A stretch of 64,000 nucleotides of DNA, from contig CM114274.1 of assembly GCA_050084515.1 (NCBI GenBank), positions 4,402,001 to 4,466,000 on the forward strand, read 5' to 3'. Positions 26,160 through 36,670 of this stretch are shown one piece after another; the stretch's first letter is position 1, and the number at the start of each line of letters is the position of its first letter. Origin of the DNA: Blasia pusilla (Eukaryota > Marchantiophyta > Marchantiopsida > Blasiales). The notes beneath the pieces are model-generated. The model made no database searches. It worked only from the letters and a program-made list of their open reading frames with translations, and was not told the origin of the DNA. The position numbers and the translations under genes were made by a program.

Positions 26160-27441
26160 AGCATTTTAGTGATCATGCCATTGGAGGTGGGCAGAGACTC
26201 TGAGAGTGATGACAAGACCCGCATTGTAGAGGAGAGTCCTTGCAGTAAATACCACCGACTACGTAAGGAGCATGTGGCTTTTGTGAGAGAGGCAACAAGG
26301 AAACTTGGGGAGGAGTTTGGGTGAGAAGTACTCTTTGAAGTTGCATTTTGGTGGACTTACTTTAAGCAGGTTCTCGTTTTCATCCTTTGTGACTGTAATC
26401 TTACTAAAATTGGATGGATTAGCTATCAATTTGGTTTGAAGGAGAGTTCCACCTCTTAAGCAGCCTATTCTTCAACTCCTAAGGCCTTGTTCATCAACTC
26501 CTAAGGTATATAATAATTGGAGTGTTGCACAGAAAACAATTGTGTCGGAGGACTCATCAAATGATGAAGAGAAAGGGTTCAGTGGTAATAGTGAGTCCAA
26601 TAAAGACTATAATGCAACACCTCAAAAGTCTTCCCTTGAAGGTTTAGAATAGATTCGAGTAGCCAAAGGGAAGTCTCCATTGAGGCAGAAGAAGAATCAA
26701 GGCAAGGCAAGTGAAGAATGTGTAAGTCACAAGTCTCTTTTTTGCGAATATTGAAATATTTGCATAGTATGTACTGTATTCGTTCATAGCTTCTTTCTTG
26801 CAAATACTAAAAGGACTCACTTTGATTAAATTGTTTTGCAATAGCGTCCTAGTCTTGGCAAGAAGCAAAAAGAAAGCGAGAAGAACCCACTTTCCCATCT
26901 TCTCGGAGTCCTACAATGGCCAATACCTGGGATATATCCAGGGTTTTAGATGCCCACATAATGGCATTCGGGTATGTCAGGTACTCAAAAGGATCCTAAA
27001 CACCTCCCATAATGTTTCATGAAGCTAGAGGTTGGACAAGGGGTCAATTTTTGAGGGCTTTAAGAGTTTTCTAAAGCAGATTATTGATGCATGTTAAATT
27101 TTGGCATGTAGGTTCTATTCCTCCTAGATGGGGCCAACCCCTTGGCTTCTTTGGTGGACATTTTCTTTGCTCCAAATCCTCGACTTGCTCCACAGGTTCC
27201 ACCAACTAATCACCAACCTGGTCCACTTGGTAAGATAAGTCATTGTATTAATGTTACCTATTATCTCTGATTGTAACATGTAGTAAGGAGAGGGATTCTG
27301 ATTTTTCTAAAGTATAGAAGTGGGAAATTATTGGCGTAGAATCATCTATTAAACGGATGAAGAGAAAGGAGGATTGTAATGCATGGAAGGCGGCCAACAA
27401 GATTTGAGAGCAAGGTGGGCTAAAACTTTTGGTTGAGGTCA
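26160..27441 (+). pseudogene. Probable second CACTA gene region, left half
   Basis: Short charged reading frames such as GRDSESDDKTRIVEESP (26180s) and IKRMKRKEDCNAWKAANKI (27345-27400) run up to the solo-LTR target site. They resume at 33860 with EDEIVYGC. I infer it belongs to the CACTA element from its position between TNP2 and the 36-kb domain; no single long frame remains. An ancient coding sequence with introns is the likeliest reading. Confidence 0.45.
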
Positions 27442-28464
27442 CAACATGTCGTGCGCTTACTCTCCTTGAATGTTAATCCTTTTTGTTGCGGAAGCGTACG
27501 TTCAATAGGTCACGCTCTCAACGTTGCTCTGCATCCAAACACGCACTCACGTTAGTCGGGTCTAGATCAATCAACGGTTCTAACTTGCCGAGTCCTCGAC
27601 TCGGCCTCTCATCAAGCTCAACCTTCCTAGTTTTGCGGTTTACAACACATGCAAGTCTCAAAAGACTTGGGGCAGACTTTCTGGTCGGTTCAAGAACCTC
27701 AAATGGCATTTCGTGCATGGCGGTTCCAACGGTCCAATGGACATCCAATGAGTCCCTAACTGAGACTCACACAAAATGAATGATGGGTCGAAATCCAAGT
27801 GTGGCTTACAAAGTCCACTCCGTCGGATCAGGTTTGGGTTTCGAATTCCAACGCCAAACTCCCGTTCCATCCCGTGCCCTTGAGACGTCGTTTGGTGCTC
27901 AAAGTGGGGTTTGTGTTCTAAGATATCTTGGAGAGATTCCCCCTTACTAGTACTTTTGGGGATCTGTGGGGTGCCCCTAACTTTAGGGAAAGATAGACGG
28001 GCCCCTCAAAGTGGGCCTCAACCCGATTGCTCTTGCATTTGTTTTCGGCCAATATCTCAGCCTATAATTATGCGTTTTTTGAGATCTTCAATGCATTGGA
28101 AGTTTCTCAAGATAAGATTTCCAACGCGCCCTTATTTGTCCCAAAAAAAATCTTGGGGCTAAACGTTATGGTCCAAAACTCAATCAAATTCCCCAAACGC
28201 TAGTTGTGTTCCAAAATTGGTTCTCACCTCTTTGGCAACCAACCTTCCAAGACTCAACTTATCTCAAGTCTTGGTTCGCATTTGGTCTAGGTTTCGTGAT
28301 TGCGACCACTAACGCATGAACCGCACAACTCTGTTTCGCCTTTCATCTCTTGGACTTTTCCAAGAAACCTTTCCAAAAGCCTCTCCAAAGGGCGATCATC
28401 GTAGCGTGAGTCCACTCGAGTTCTCATTTTCCGCTTGGCGCCTATTTGGTGTTCGTTTGGTTAT

Positions 28465-28776
28465 TGTAGAAAAGTGCTAAAGAAACATAACTGGTAGGAA
28501 ACGGCTCTCACACTCACATGTATGCAATGAGAATAAAATTTGCAATGAGAGAATGAGTGGAGGCTGGTCCCCTTCTCAATTATATAGGGTATGTATAAGC
28601 AATCCTATCCCTAACCTTAACCACAGTATCGAGTTAGACTAACTATGATTAACTAACCCTAGTTAAGATAATCGCGCTTAATTGACTAACCAAGATTAAG
28701 CTTCCCTACTTCGTGTGAGTACCAAATATAGTAGTTCAGGTGTCTCATGAGCTTGACTGTAACTCAATCTTCAATA
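28465..28776 (-). repeat. 3' LTR of copia element B
   Basis: Direct repeat of 33524-33836. The + reading starts tgtagaaaagtgc and ends cttcaata. It contains telomere-like words (ccctaacc) inside the LTR. A diverged third copy is at about 18415-18712. Confidence 0.92.
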
Positions 28777-28785
28777 CCCCCCGCC
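28777..28785 (-). other. Polypurine tract, element B
   Basis: The minus strand reads GGCGGGGGG immediately before the 3' LTR, the expected position of the plus-strand primer. Confidence 0.75.
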
Positions 28786-28786
28786 A

Positions 28787-29369
28787 AGCTCATATCGATA
28801 TCTCTAACTCCTAAATTATTTCTAAATATCTCAAACTTATCTCTAGACAATGCCTTTGTAAAGATGTCAACAATTTGTTGATCTGTATCTATATACACAA
28901 GATCAATTTCTCTTACAAGCACTTTCTCTCTGATAAAATGATAGTGCTCCTCGACATACTTTGTACGAGCATGAAACACATGGTTATTAGCAAGCTTGAT
29001 GCTACTAATATTGTCTTCATATATTACACTAGTTCTTAAGTCACTAATACCAATCTCAACAAGTAATCAATAAAGCCACACCGCCTCACATGTTGTATTG
29101 GTTGCTCCTCTATACTCAGCCTCTATTAAAGATAAAACAACTGTAGGTTGCTTCTTTGAAGCCCAACTTATAGTTGTGCTTCCCAAAGTAAATGAATAAC
29201 CAGATGTGGAGTATCGATTAGACACACTTCCTGCCCAATGAGCATATGTGAATCCCTGTAATTCAAAACTCGGAGAAGGTTCAAATTGAAACCAGAATTG
29301 AATAGAGAATTTCACATATCGCATAATCCTCCTCACATCATCAAGGTGAGATTTTCGAGGTGCTTGCAT
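28787..29369 (-). pseudogene. RNase H of copia element B
   Basis: Translation shows RKSHLDDVRRIMRYVK, TYAHWAGSVSNRYSTSGYSF, WASKKQPTVVLSLIEAEYRG, CEAVWLY, then, after a break, FHARTKYVEEHYHFIREKV and QIVDIFTKALSRDKFEIFR. This is the normal C-terminus of a copia polyprotein and ends at the polypurine tract. Confidence 0.92.
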
Positions 29370-29569
29370 AAGCTATAGCTTACTAGACCAAAACCATAAC
29401 TCAAATCTGGTATGGTTATAGTTAGATAGATCAAAACTTCCAACCATCGGCCTGTACATATTAGAGTTTGCAAGCAACTCTCCTTAATCCACTCTTAACT
29501 TCACACTCTAGTCCAACGGTGTAGAGATTGGCCTACAAGCCATCATACCATATTTTGAAAGCATATGAA

Positions 29570-30626
29570 GAGCATATTATTGTTGTAGTAACCACATGCT
29601 CTCTCCAACCTTGATAAACTGAATACCAAGGAAGTACTTGAATTCTTCCAAGTTCTTCATATCAAATTCTACTTGTAACTTAAGCTTGACTTGTTGTACA
29701 ATTTCTTTCGTACTCTTAGTAATCAGGAGATCGTCAACATACAACACAATGAGAACCATATGATCTTGTCCTCTCATGAGATATAACGAGGAGTCAGAAT
29801 CCCATACCCTAAAACCAAACTCTTTTAGGACGTATGTAATCTTGCCATACCAAGCTCTTGGAGCTTATCTTAGCCCGTATAGAGCTTTCTTCAACCTGCA
29901 TACATGAAATGGAAACTTGGGATGCTCGTATCTAGGTGGTTGAGTCATATATACCTACTCGTATAGATCTCCATTCAAGAAGATGTTCTTGACGTCCATG
30001 TGATGTAATCTCTACTTCTTACTTATTGCAACTGCAACCGCTGTTCTCATAGTCGTCATCTTTGCAATAAGGCTAAATATTTCCTCATAATTGATACCAT
30101 ATTTTTGTGCATAGTCCTTAGCCATCAATCTCGCTTTGTATCTGTGAATTGTACCATCTTCATTGCGCTTGATTTTGTAAACCCATTTGCAACCAATAGC
30201 TTCCTTACCGGAAGGTATATCAACCAGCTCCCATGTCTGTTGATGTCTTAATGCAGCAAGCTCTTCCTCCATAGCTTCAATCCATTTGACTTTACTTGCA
30301 GCTTCTTCAAAATAATTGGGCTCCTGTTCTTGAAGGATAATCATCGTACATGCATGATGTGTCGCAAGGAAACCTTCATTTATGAATCTATGAACTGGAT
30401 CTGTAACTCTACTTGATCTACCAAGTTTTTGTTCAAAGGTAGATGCCTGTGACACATGACTCGAGCTCTTACTAGTGTGAATAGACTGAATACGTACTCT
30501 TCCTATCCATGAATTCATAGATTTAACTGATGAATCTAGGATCTTTCCTAATCCTGCACTAGTACTTGGAGAAGTTGAAGACAATATCTCTTGGTTTACA
30601 GTCATATTCTCCCCCTCAATAGACAA
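29570..30626 (-). pseudogene. Reverse transcriptase of copia element B
   Basis: The N-terminal RVT_2 part at 30012-30626 contains KWIEAMEEELAALRHQQTWELVD, IGCKWVYKIKRNEDGTIHRYKARL and YGINYEEIFSLIAKMTT (EIFS replaces the usual ETFA). The catalytic segment at 29577-29777 contains MVLIVLYVDDLLITKS. The two lie in different frames separated by stops. Confidence 0.92.
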
Positions 30627-30659
30627 GTTAAGAGGTGGAATAGGCTCAGATGGAACATA

Positions 30660-31376
30660 CCATGACTTTAGCTCATCAAAGACAACATCCCGACTAATAA
30701 TAAGCTCCCTAGAGGATGGAATGTAGCACTTATATCCTTAGTTTCATCAGTATAGCCAATGAAGATACATCTTTCAGACTTAAGGTCTAATTTCTGACGT
30801 CTCTCAGAAGGAAAAATACATGAGCATGACAAATACAGCCAAATACTTTCAAGAAGGAAAAATCAGGTTTACTTCATGTGGAGACTTCGAATGGAGTTTT
30901 ATCATGAACTCCTGCTATTGGAGTTTGATTGATTAAGAAGACTGCACATGCTACAGCCTCTGCCCAATAGACTTTAGGCATGTTCTTCTCATTCAGCATA
31001 GCTCGTGCCGCTTCACCAATATGTCAATTCTTCCTCTCATCCACTCCATTTTGTTGTGGAGTGTAATGGCAAGTCTCTTGATCTTGGATGTCATTCTGAC
31101 GTAAATAGTCATCAAACTTTGTTGAAAGATACTCTCCTCCTCCATCACAACGCAATTTGAGAGTGTGTTCTCTAGTCTGCTTCTCTACTAGAACTCTGAT
31201 GAGACGTCAAAAATTAGACCCTAAGTCTGATGAGAACTCTGAAGTATTCTTAGTGTTCCAAACATTGAGAATACTTCTGACTTGGCTTTCACAAAGTATA
31301 TCCATATATATATAAAGAAGTCATCAATAAATGAAACAAAGTATTGGCAATCACTAAGGCTATCTTGTGATGTTGT
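30660..31376 (-). pseudogene. Integrase core of copia element B, heavily broken
   Basis: Split-frame translation shows YFVSFIDDF near the start. Later come a region corresponding to the conserved QQNG-ERKNR motif (around 31030-31060, + strand ccattttgttgtgg) and the CHAHVF segment near 30820. No continuous frame exists, and assignment rests on order and these motifs. Confidence 0.75.
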
Positions 31377-32030
31377 TCACACATCATTGTGAATCAACTC
31401 CAATATCTTGGATGCTTTTCTACCTTGCTTTGGAAAAGAAAATCTAGCTTGTTTTCCAAATTGGCAATCAGGACATATCTCTAACATAGCAGGACTCGCT
31501 AATTTAGGGAGTCCTATTACTATATTAGATGATGAAAGACTCTGTAATCTTTGAAGATTCATATGTCCAATTCTTTTATGACACACATTTAGCTCTACGA
31601 CTTGTTGGCCGGTTTGACCATATATTATTGTTTGAATCTCTGGCATAGAAACATCTAATTTGAACATTCTGCCAGATCTAGTTCCTTTGGCTATCGTAGT
31701 CTGATCATCCATTGTTTCAATGAAACAATCATCTGCGTTAAACTTCACTTGATAATCCTGTTCTACTATCTATCCTACAGAGATCAAATTTCTTGCAATA
31801 GTAGGAACATAGAGAACATTTCCAAGAGCACAAAGGCCATCTGATGCTATTGGAACTTTACGGATATGCATGATATGATGGTGAGTGTCATCTCTTGTGA
31901 CCTTAATTGCAGGATCTTTCACCGGCTTCAATCTATTGAACTATTTAGCTTGTGAGATCATGTGATTTGATGCACCAGAGTCAATGTACCAATCTGCTGT
32001 CGAGTCTTTCTTGACCATTGCTCCCATATG
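31377..32030 (-). pseudogene. Protease and pre-integrase region of copia element B
   Basis: Protease active site DWYIDSGASNHM is intact near 31950-31990. After a stop, the pre-integrase zinc region follows (NVCHKRIGHMNLQRLQSL, then CPDCQFGKQARFSFPKQ), ending at ELIHNDV, the start of the integrase core with its first Asp retained. Confidence 0.88.
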
Positions 32031-32139
32031 ATGAGTCATGATCAAGAGATGCTCTGTTTGTGAATGTTGTTATTCTTGGTACAGCTCTTGGTGTTGTTGC
32101 TCCACATAGTTTTGTTGGTATAAGCTTCTTTTTCTCATA

Positions 32140-33008
32140 TCTGCCTTCTTCTTGAAGCAAAACTTTACATAGTGACCCTTTATCCCACAGCAATTGCAAG
32201 ATCCAAGGACCCTCTACTGTTGACCTTGACCCCAACGGTTTCCACCATCACCACCTTGTGATTGTGTGTGGTACTAGTTTTTAGTTGATTGAGTGACGTT
32301 ATATTGAGTGTCTCTTCCTCCATATGCTTGATATTCACCATGATTACGGAAGTTTCTGCCACGACCCCTGCCTCTATTTGATCCATAACATGTAAATAGC
32401 GCACTCTCTTGCAGACTAGACGAGCTACCACTGTCTACTAGGCGCATCTCTTTACTGATTAACAGAGGGACTAACTCTTGAAAGGTTGGATATTTCTCTC
32501 TCACAGAGATAGACGTCTCAAAGGACTTGTAATCCTTTGGAAGTCTTTAAAGAGTGAACAAAATCAGATCATCATCTTCTACAGTCACTCCAATGTTATT
32601 TAACTGATCAACAATATGTCTGATACTCAAAATATAATCATTGATGTTCTACGATCCTTTCCTCACTTCGTTCAATTGGTGTTTCAATTGAAGCTTTCTA
32701 GCCTTTGTAGATGTCTAGAACAACTTTTCCAATGCATCCTAGGCCTTCTCCGGAGTATTAACATCTTGAATGTGACCTATCATTGGTGAACTGATCGTTA
32801 TTGACATGTAGTGGATTACTTACCTTGCGCGTTTGTTCTAGGCGCAAACATTCAAATCTATTGAGTCACCTTCTGGCTTGACCTCATCACCTGCGACAAA
32901 CTCCCATAGTTCTTGACCCATGAGAAATTGTTTCATGCGAAACTTTCAGACATTGTAATTCTACTTATCTAGCTTCTCCCTTGTGATTGCTATTGAGGAA
33001 TTCTCCAT
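32140..33008 (-). pseudogene. gag of copia element B
   Basis: Starts at an ATG (33008) with MENSSIAITREKLDK. Then come a UBN2-type gag core (LPKDYKSFETSISVREKYPTF), an Arg/Gly tract (NRGRGRGRNF) and a zinc knuckle CNCCGIKGHYVKFC (about 32158-32198). Several stops lie at expected Trp positions, for example LDK*NYNV*KF. This fits TGG to TAG decay. Confidence 0.88.
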
Positions 33009-33511
33009 GACGAACGATTTCACTCACAAAAACATACTGTATGCTTTCTACTGCTCCAATTGAAACATAGACCACTCCTACACAAAAATTGACCTGAAAT
33101 TTGCCAAAATTGATCAAATATATGAAAGAACTAGTCGAAATTGGCCTTTGGAGAGCAAACCGCACAACTTTTCATCACTAAGTGCATTTTCCTACATTGA
33201 AATTGCTCTTGCAAGAGCTCAGAATGTTAGAATCGAGCAATTTTGGATGCATTGGAAAGCTCTAGATGAATTCTACGAGACAGCTGAAACCGTCCTTTGG
33301 CATTGCTCTAGCAGCTACGGACCCTAGATTGCTAAATCGACTGGGAAAGCCTTCCAAAATGCCTCCAAAGTTTTATCATCGTCAAAGATCCACCTGAAAT
33401 CTGCACCCACTGAGCTCTGAACAAAACTTCCTTCTCCCAAACTGAAATTGTGCCTTCTCTTGCCTCTCTTCTCTCCTCAAAAACCAAGAATTTCAAGTGA
33501 TGTTCTTCTAT

Positions 33512-33523
33512 CGCTCTGATACC
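33512..33523 (-). other. Primer binding site, element B
   Basis: The minus strand reads TGGTATCAGAGC, an exact match to the 3' end complement of plant initiator tRNA-Met, directly next to the LTR. Confidence 0.93.
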
Positions 33524-33836
33524 ATATAGAAGACTGCTAAAGAATCATAATTGGTGGGAAATAGCTCTCACACTCACACACCACCATGGAGAACAAAATT
33601 TTTAATGAGAGAATGAGTGGAGTCTGGTCCCTTTCTCAATTATATAGGGTATGTATAAGCAATCCTAACCCTAATCTTAACCATAGTCTCGAGTATGACT
33701 AATTATGATTAACTAACCCTAGTTAAGATAATCTTGCTTAACTGACTAACCAAGATTAAGCTTCCCTACTTCGTGCGAGTACCAAATATAGCAATTCAAG
33801 TGTCTCATGAGCTTGACTGTAACTCAATCTTCAATA
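33524..33836 (-). repeat. 5' LTR of copia element B
   Basis: Pairs with the LTR at 28465-28776. Its minus-strand 3' end abuts the PBS at 33512-33523. The terminal dinucleotide next to the PBS has mutated (TATA instead of TACA). Confidence 0.92.
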
Positions 33837-33859
33837 GTTATGAGGATCGCGACACAACA

Positions 33860-36085
33860 GAGGATGAGATAGTATATGGTTGTGAAAAAAAAAGTAGTTG
33901 GTACAATGAAGTGAAGGTTGGAGTGCATCGACACTTAGACATAAACATTGTCGATGTTGCTAAACAAACACATACCGGTTTGAAAGTTGTGCGTAGGGAT
34001 GTTGATGCCCACTTTGAATACATAGGGGATGAAATCAGTGAGAATTTTTTGGCGAAACTCTCTCCAAAAAATAATGAAGAGAGAGAGGGCTTGATTGAAG
34101 AGGATGTGGATAGAGCCAGGGTGTTTTCTCGAATGCCCCTCTCCTCCAGATGTGAATCCTAAGAGTTGGGAAAGTTTGAAATCATGTTGGTTATCTCCCT
34201 AAGGACAAAACAAATCTAGGTGTATGAAGGCCAATCGCTCAAAGGTGGAGAAGCCCAAACCAAATGAAAGGCGTGGTTATGTAGAGCAAAGCACAATTTG
34301 GTAAACTCGTGCTTTTATTCTCATTGTCTCTTCCAGCAAGTTTTCATTCTTCTAAATCTTCTACACATCTAAATCTTAAATTGCAATCCTAACTTGATAT
34401 GATGGAATGTAGCGGAAAGAGATGGGCGGGAGGAGTCCATCACTACAAGATATTGAGGAGTCTTTGGATGCTGGGAAAGCATCCCCAAGCCAAACAGTTG
34501 TTAATAAGGTAAGCTAATGGGTGACCTTGTTGATAATTAGGTTACGAAAAACATAAGTTGTTTTGGCATAGTATTCTAAATTGGCTTGTTGTAAAATTCT
34601 CTTACAATTTCAGAAGTTATCTTATTGTATAATAAACAATATCTTGGCTTGCTATAAATTTCTCTTAACAATTCACAAGTTCTCTTGGCATAGTATTCAA
34701 AATTGGCTTGCTGTAAACTGAATTTACAGATATAGAAGTCTCCTTAGCATAGTATGGTGAAATGGCTTGCTGTAAAATTCATAAGTTGTCTTGGCGTAGT
34801 ATTCAAAATTGGCTTGCTGTAAACTAAACTTATAGATATAGAAGTTTTGTTAGCATAGTATGGTGAATTGGCTTGGTGTAAACTAAACTTAGAAGTTGGT
34901 CATGTGACCTAATATTGTATCTTCGTCCATTTTTTCTTACCAAAAAAATTTCTCACTTGTATGTAGGTATTGTTTCTTAGAGTGGTCCATCCGCCTTGAC
35001 AAATAGGATATAGGTGGTAATAAAATGACTTGGGTGGTCTCAAATGAAGTATGGAAATCTTGATGGGAATGATGACAGAACTAAAGGGTATGGTAAGTAA
35101 GAGACACAACAATACACCACCTCCTTCATCACCAGTTGAGATCCCTGAGGTTGTGGTGATCCCAGAGATTTCAAATTCCATTCTTGATCCTCCCGAGGAG
35201 AATATGGCACATGAAGTTCAAGCATCTTCTTTGCTTGAAAATATTATAGAGAGTCAAGATACTATGCATGTCTCTACTCTACAAAAACCTCATGAAGTTA
35301 TCCGTATGCCCAAGAAAGTATAATGTGTCTCTATTGGTATGGAGGGGACTCGTGAATTCGTGCTTGCTGCCCTTGAAGGTCCTCAACAAGAATCCAAAAT
35401 GGTTATGGAGCCACTTCAAAATCTTGTTGCGGATCAGAAAAAGGAAAAAGAATTGAAGCAAAAAAGCAAGCTCAAGAGGAAGGGTTCAACGCTTCTCGAG
35501 AAGAAAGAAAGAAATATGGTGTGTTAATTCTGTAACTCTACAAGATCTGAACCTTTGTGTGATCGTAGATTTTTAGTTTGATTGGATAAGATTGCAAGCT
35601 TATGGAAACTTGTGGTTCATTTTTGCGTTAATGATATAATTGATTGCAACTAGTGAGCTATATATCCAACATTCCAAGCCCTGGTTGGAGTTTCATGAAG
35701 GTACAATTTTTAGATTGATAGTAAAACAATGCTTTATCTACTTATACATACGCTTCGGGTTATTTCTTCTGGGTTGCTTCATTGCATTATGTGGCTTCTG
35801 CAGTTGAGTATAGGAGATACAGTCTTTCTATCACAGAGCCGAAGGGGTTGGGAACATGTAGGCACTAGACCTTTATCAGGGATTGCTGGTAGGGACTCTT
35901 GTCATGGAAAAATTATTCCATTGGGACTTGTCAAAGTGGATGTTTTGACCATCATTTATGGGGATGCAGAGCTTACATTTCCAAACCTCAAAGATGATCC
36001 TCCCCACACACTCCTAAAGCATGCTTCTGGTACTAGTGTCTTATGGCTAGAGAAATCAATGAAGAAGATTTCACTCTGGAGTTAG
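33860..36085 (+). pseudogene. Probable second CACTA gene region, right half
   Basis: Continues from 27441 after removal of the caaca-flanked LTR. Frames include YNEVKVGVHRHLDINIVDVA (33898-33960), a Glu-rich segment at 35051-35320 (SPVEIPEVVVIPEIS) and a Lys/Gln-rich helix-like segment at 35400-35520. The last frame, 35729-36085, ends with IPLGLVKVDVLTIIYGDAE, then GTSVLWLEKSM. This resembles the C-terminal domain of the plant En/Spm-associated second protein, whose family pattern has an LG-x-x-x-V-x-V-D-V block followed by GTS-x-x-W. The match is from family memory and moderate. Confidence 0.5.
34545..34905 (+). repeat. Tandem repeat with 105-bp higher-order period
   Basis: The word gcatagtat (one variant gcgtagtat) recurs at about 34566, 34689, 34749, 34794 and 34853, each followed by a ggcttgctgtaaa motif. 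Positions 34689 to 34794 and 34749 to 34853 give a 105-bp composite unit built of two about 50-60-bp halves. It lies in a noncoding, intron-like stretch of the CACTA second gene. Confidence 0.75.
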
Positions 36086-36419
36086 TTAGGGCTCTTTTCT
36101 TTTTCCATGATGGCTCTATATCTTATTCTAGTTGAGGAAATCTTCCATTTTTTTGTTGATCCTCTATGGAATAAAGCTAGATTGGATGTAAACAAATGAT
36201 TGTATGCATATGTGAGACATTTATTGTTAAACATTTTATGGTCTGTTTGATGTCATGAGTTATAGCCTTTGATAAATGACGTGCAACCATACAATTGGAT
36301 GTACTGAAATGATTGTATATGAGACATTCATTCCTAAAAAAGTTATAGTTTGTTCCATGTACAGAAACAATCAAACAACAATGCAGAAAATAATCTTAAT
36401 AACGTAATGAAACTAGAAC

Positions 36420-36670
36420 TAGTTTTTAATCAAATACCAACACTAGAGACTTAAGAAGAATGATTATACGTAGTTACACTTATATGACAAGAAAGGACCA
36501 CTATTTTTTAATCAAATACCAAAAATATACACTTAAAAAGAATGATTGTACTTAGTTACAATTATACAACCACAAATGACCACTAGTTTTTAATCAAATA
36601 CCAAAACTATACACTTCAAAAGAATAACTATGCTTAATTATAATCCTACAACAAGAAATGACCACTAGTT
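36420..36670 (+). repeat. 82-bp tandem repeat, three units
   Basis: tttttaatcaaatacc starts at 36423, 36505 and 36587, exactly 82 bp apart. The units also share aagaatgatt-like words and end gaccactagt. The position about 340 bp beyond the CACTA second gene would suit the subterminal repeats of that superfamily, but no CACTA terminus was located. Confidence 0.85.

Larger units (their letters stand above)
28465..33836 (-). mobile_element. Ty1/copia element B, near full length, minus strand
   Basis: Complete LTR-to-LTR structure of 5372 bp flanked by the 5-bp target duplication gttat (28460-28464 and 33837-33841). LTRs are 28465-28776 and 33524-33836. The PBS is an exact initiator tRNA-Met match and a polypurine tract sits inside the 3' LTR. 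Coding order on the minus strand is gag with zinc knuckle, protease (WYIDSGASNHM), integrase, RT and RNase H. Every domain carries stops or frameshifts. The target site lies in a long solo LTR whose uninterrupted homologue (58009-58029, cgttatgagggtcgcgacac) shows the pre-insertion sequence. Confidence 0.95.
27447..33854 (+). mobile_element. Solo long LTR (copy 1), interrupted by copia element B
   Basis: About 1031 bp once element B is subtracted. Termini are tgtcg and cgaca, an inverted-repeat end pair typical of LTRs. Flanks are caaca (27442-27446) and caaca (33855-33859), a perfect 5-bp target duplication. It is homologous over its length to 57068-58029. No internal coding region, PBS or polypurine tract adjoins it, so it is best read as a solo LTR. 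The superfamily is not determined. It lies inside the second gene region of the CACTA element. Confidence 0.8.
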
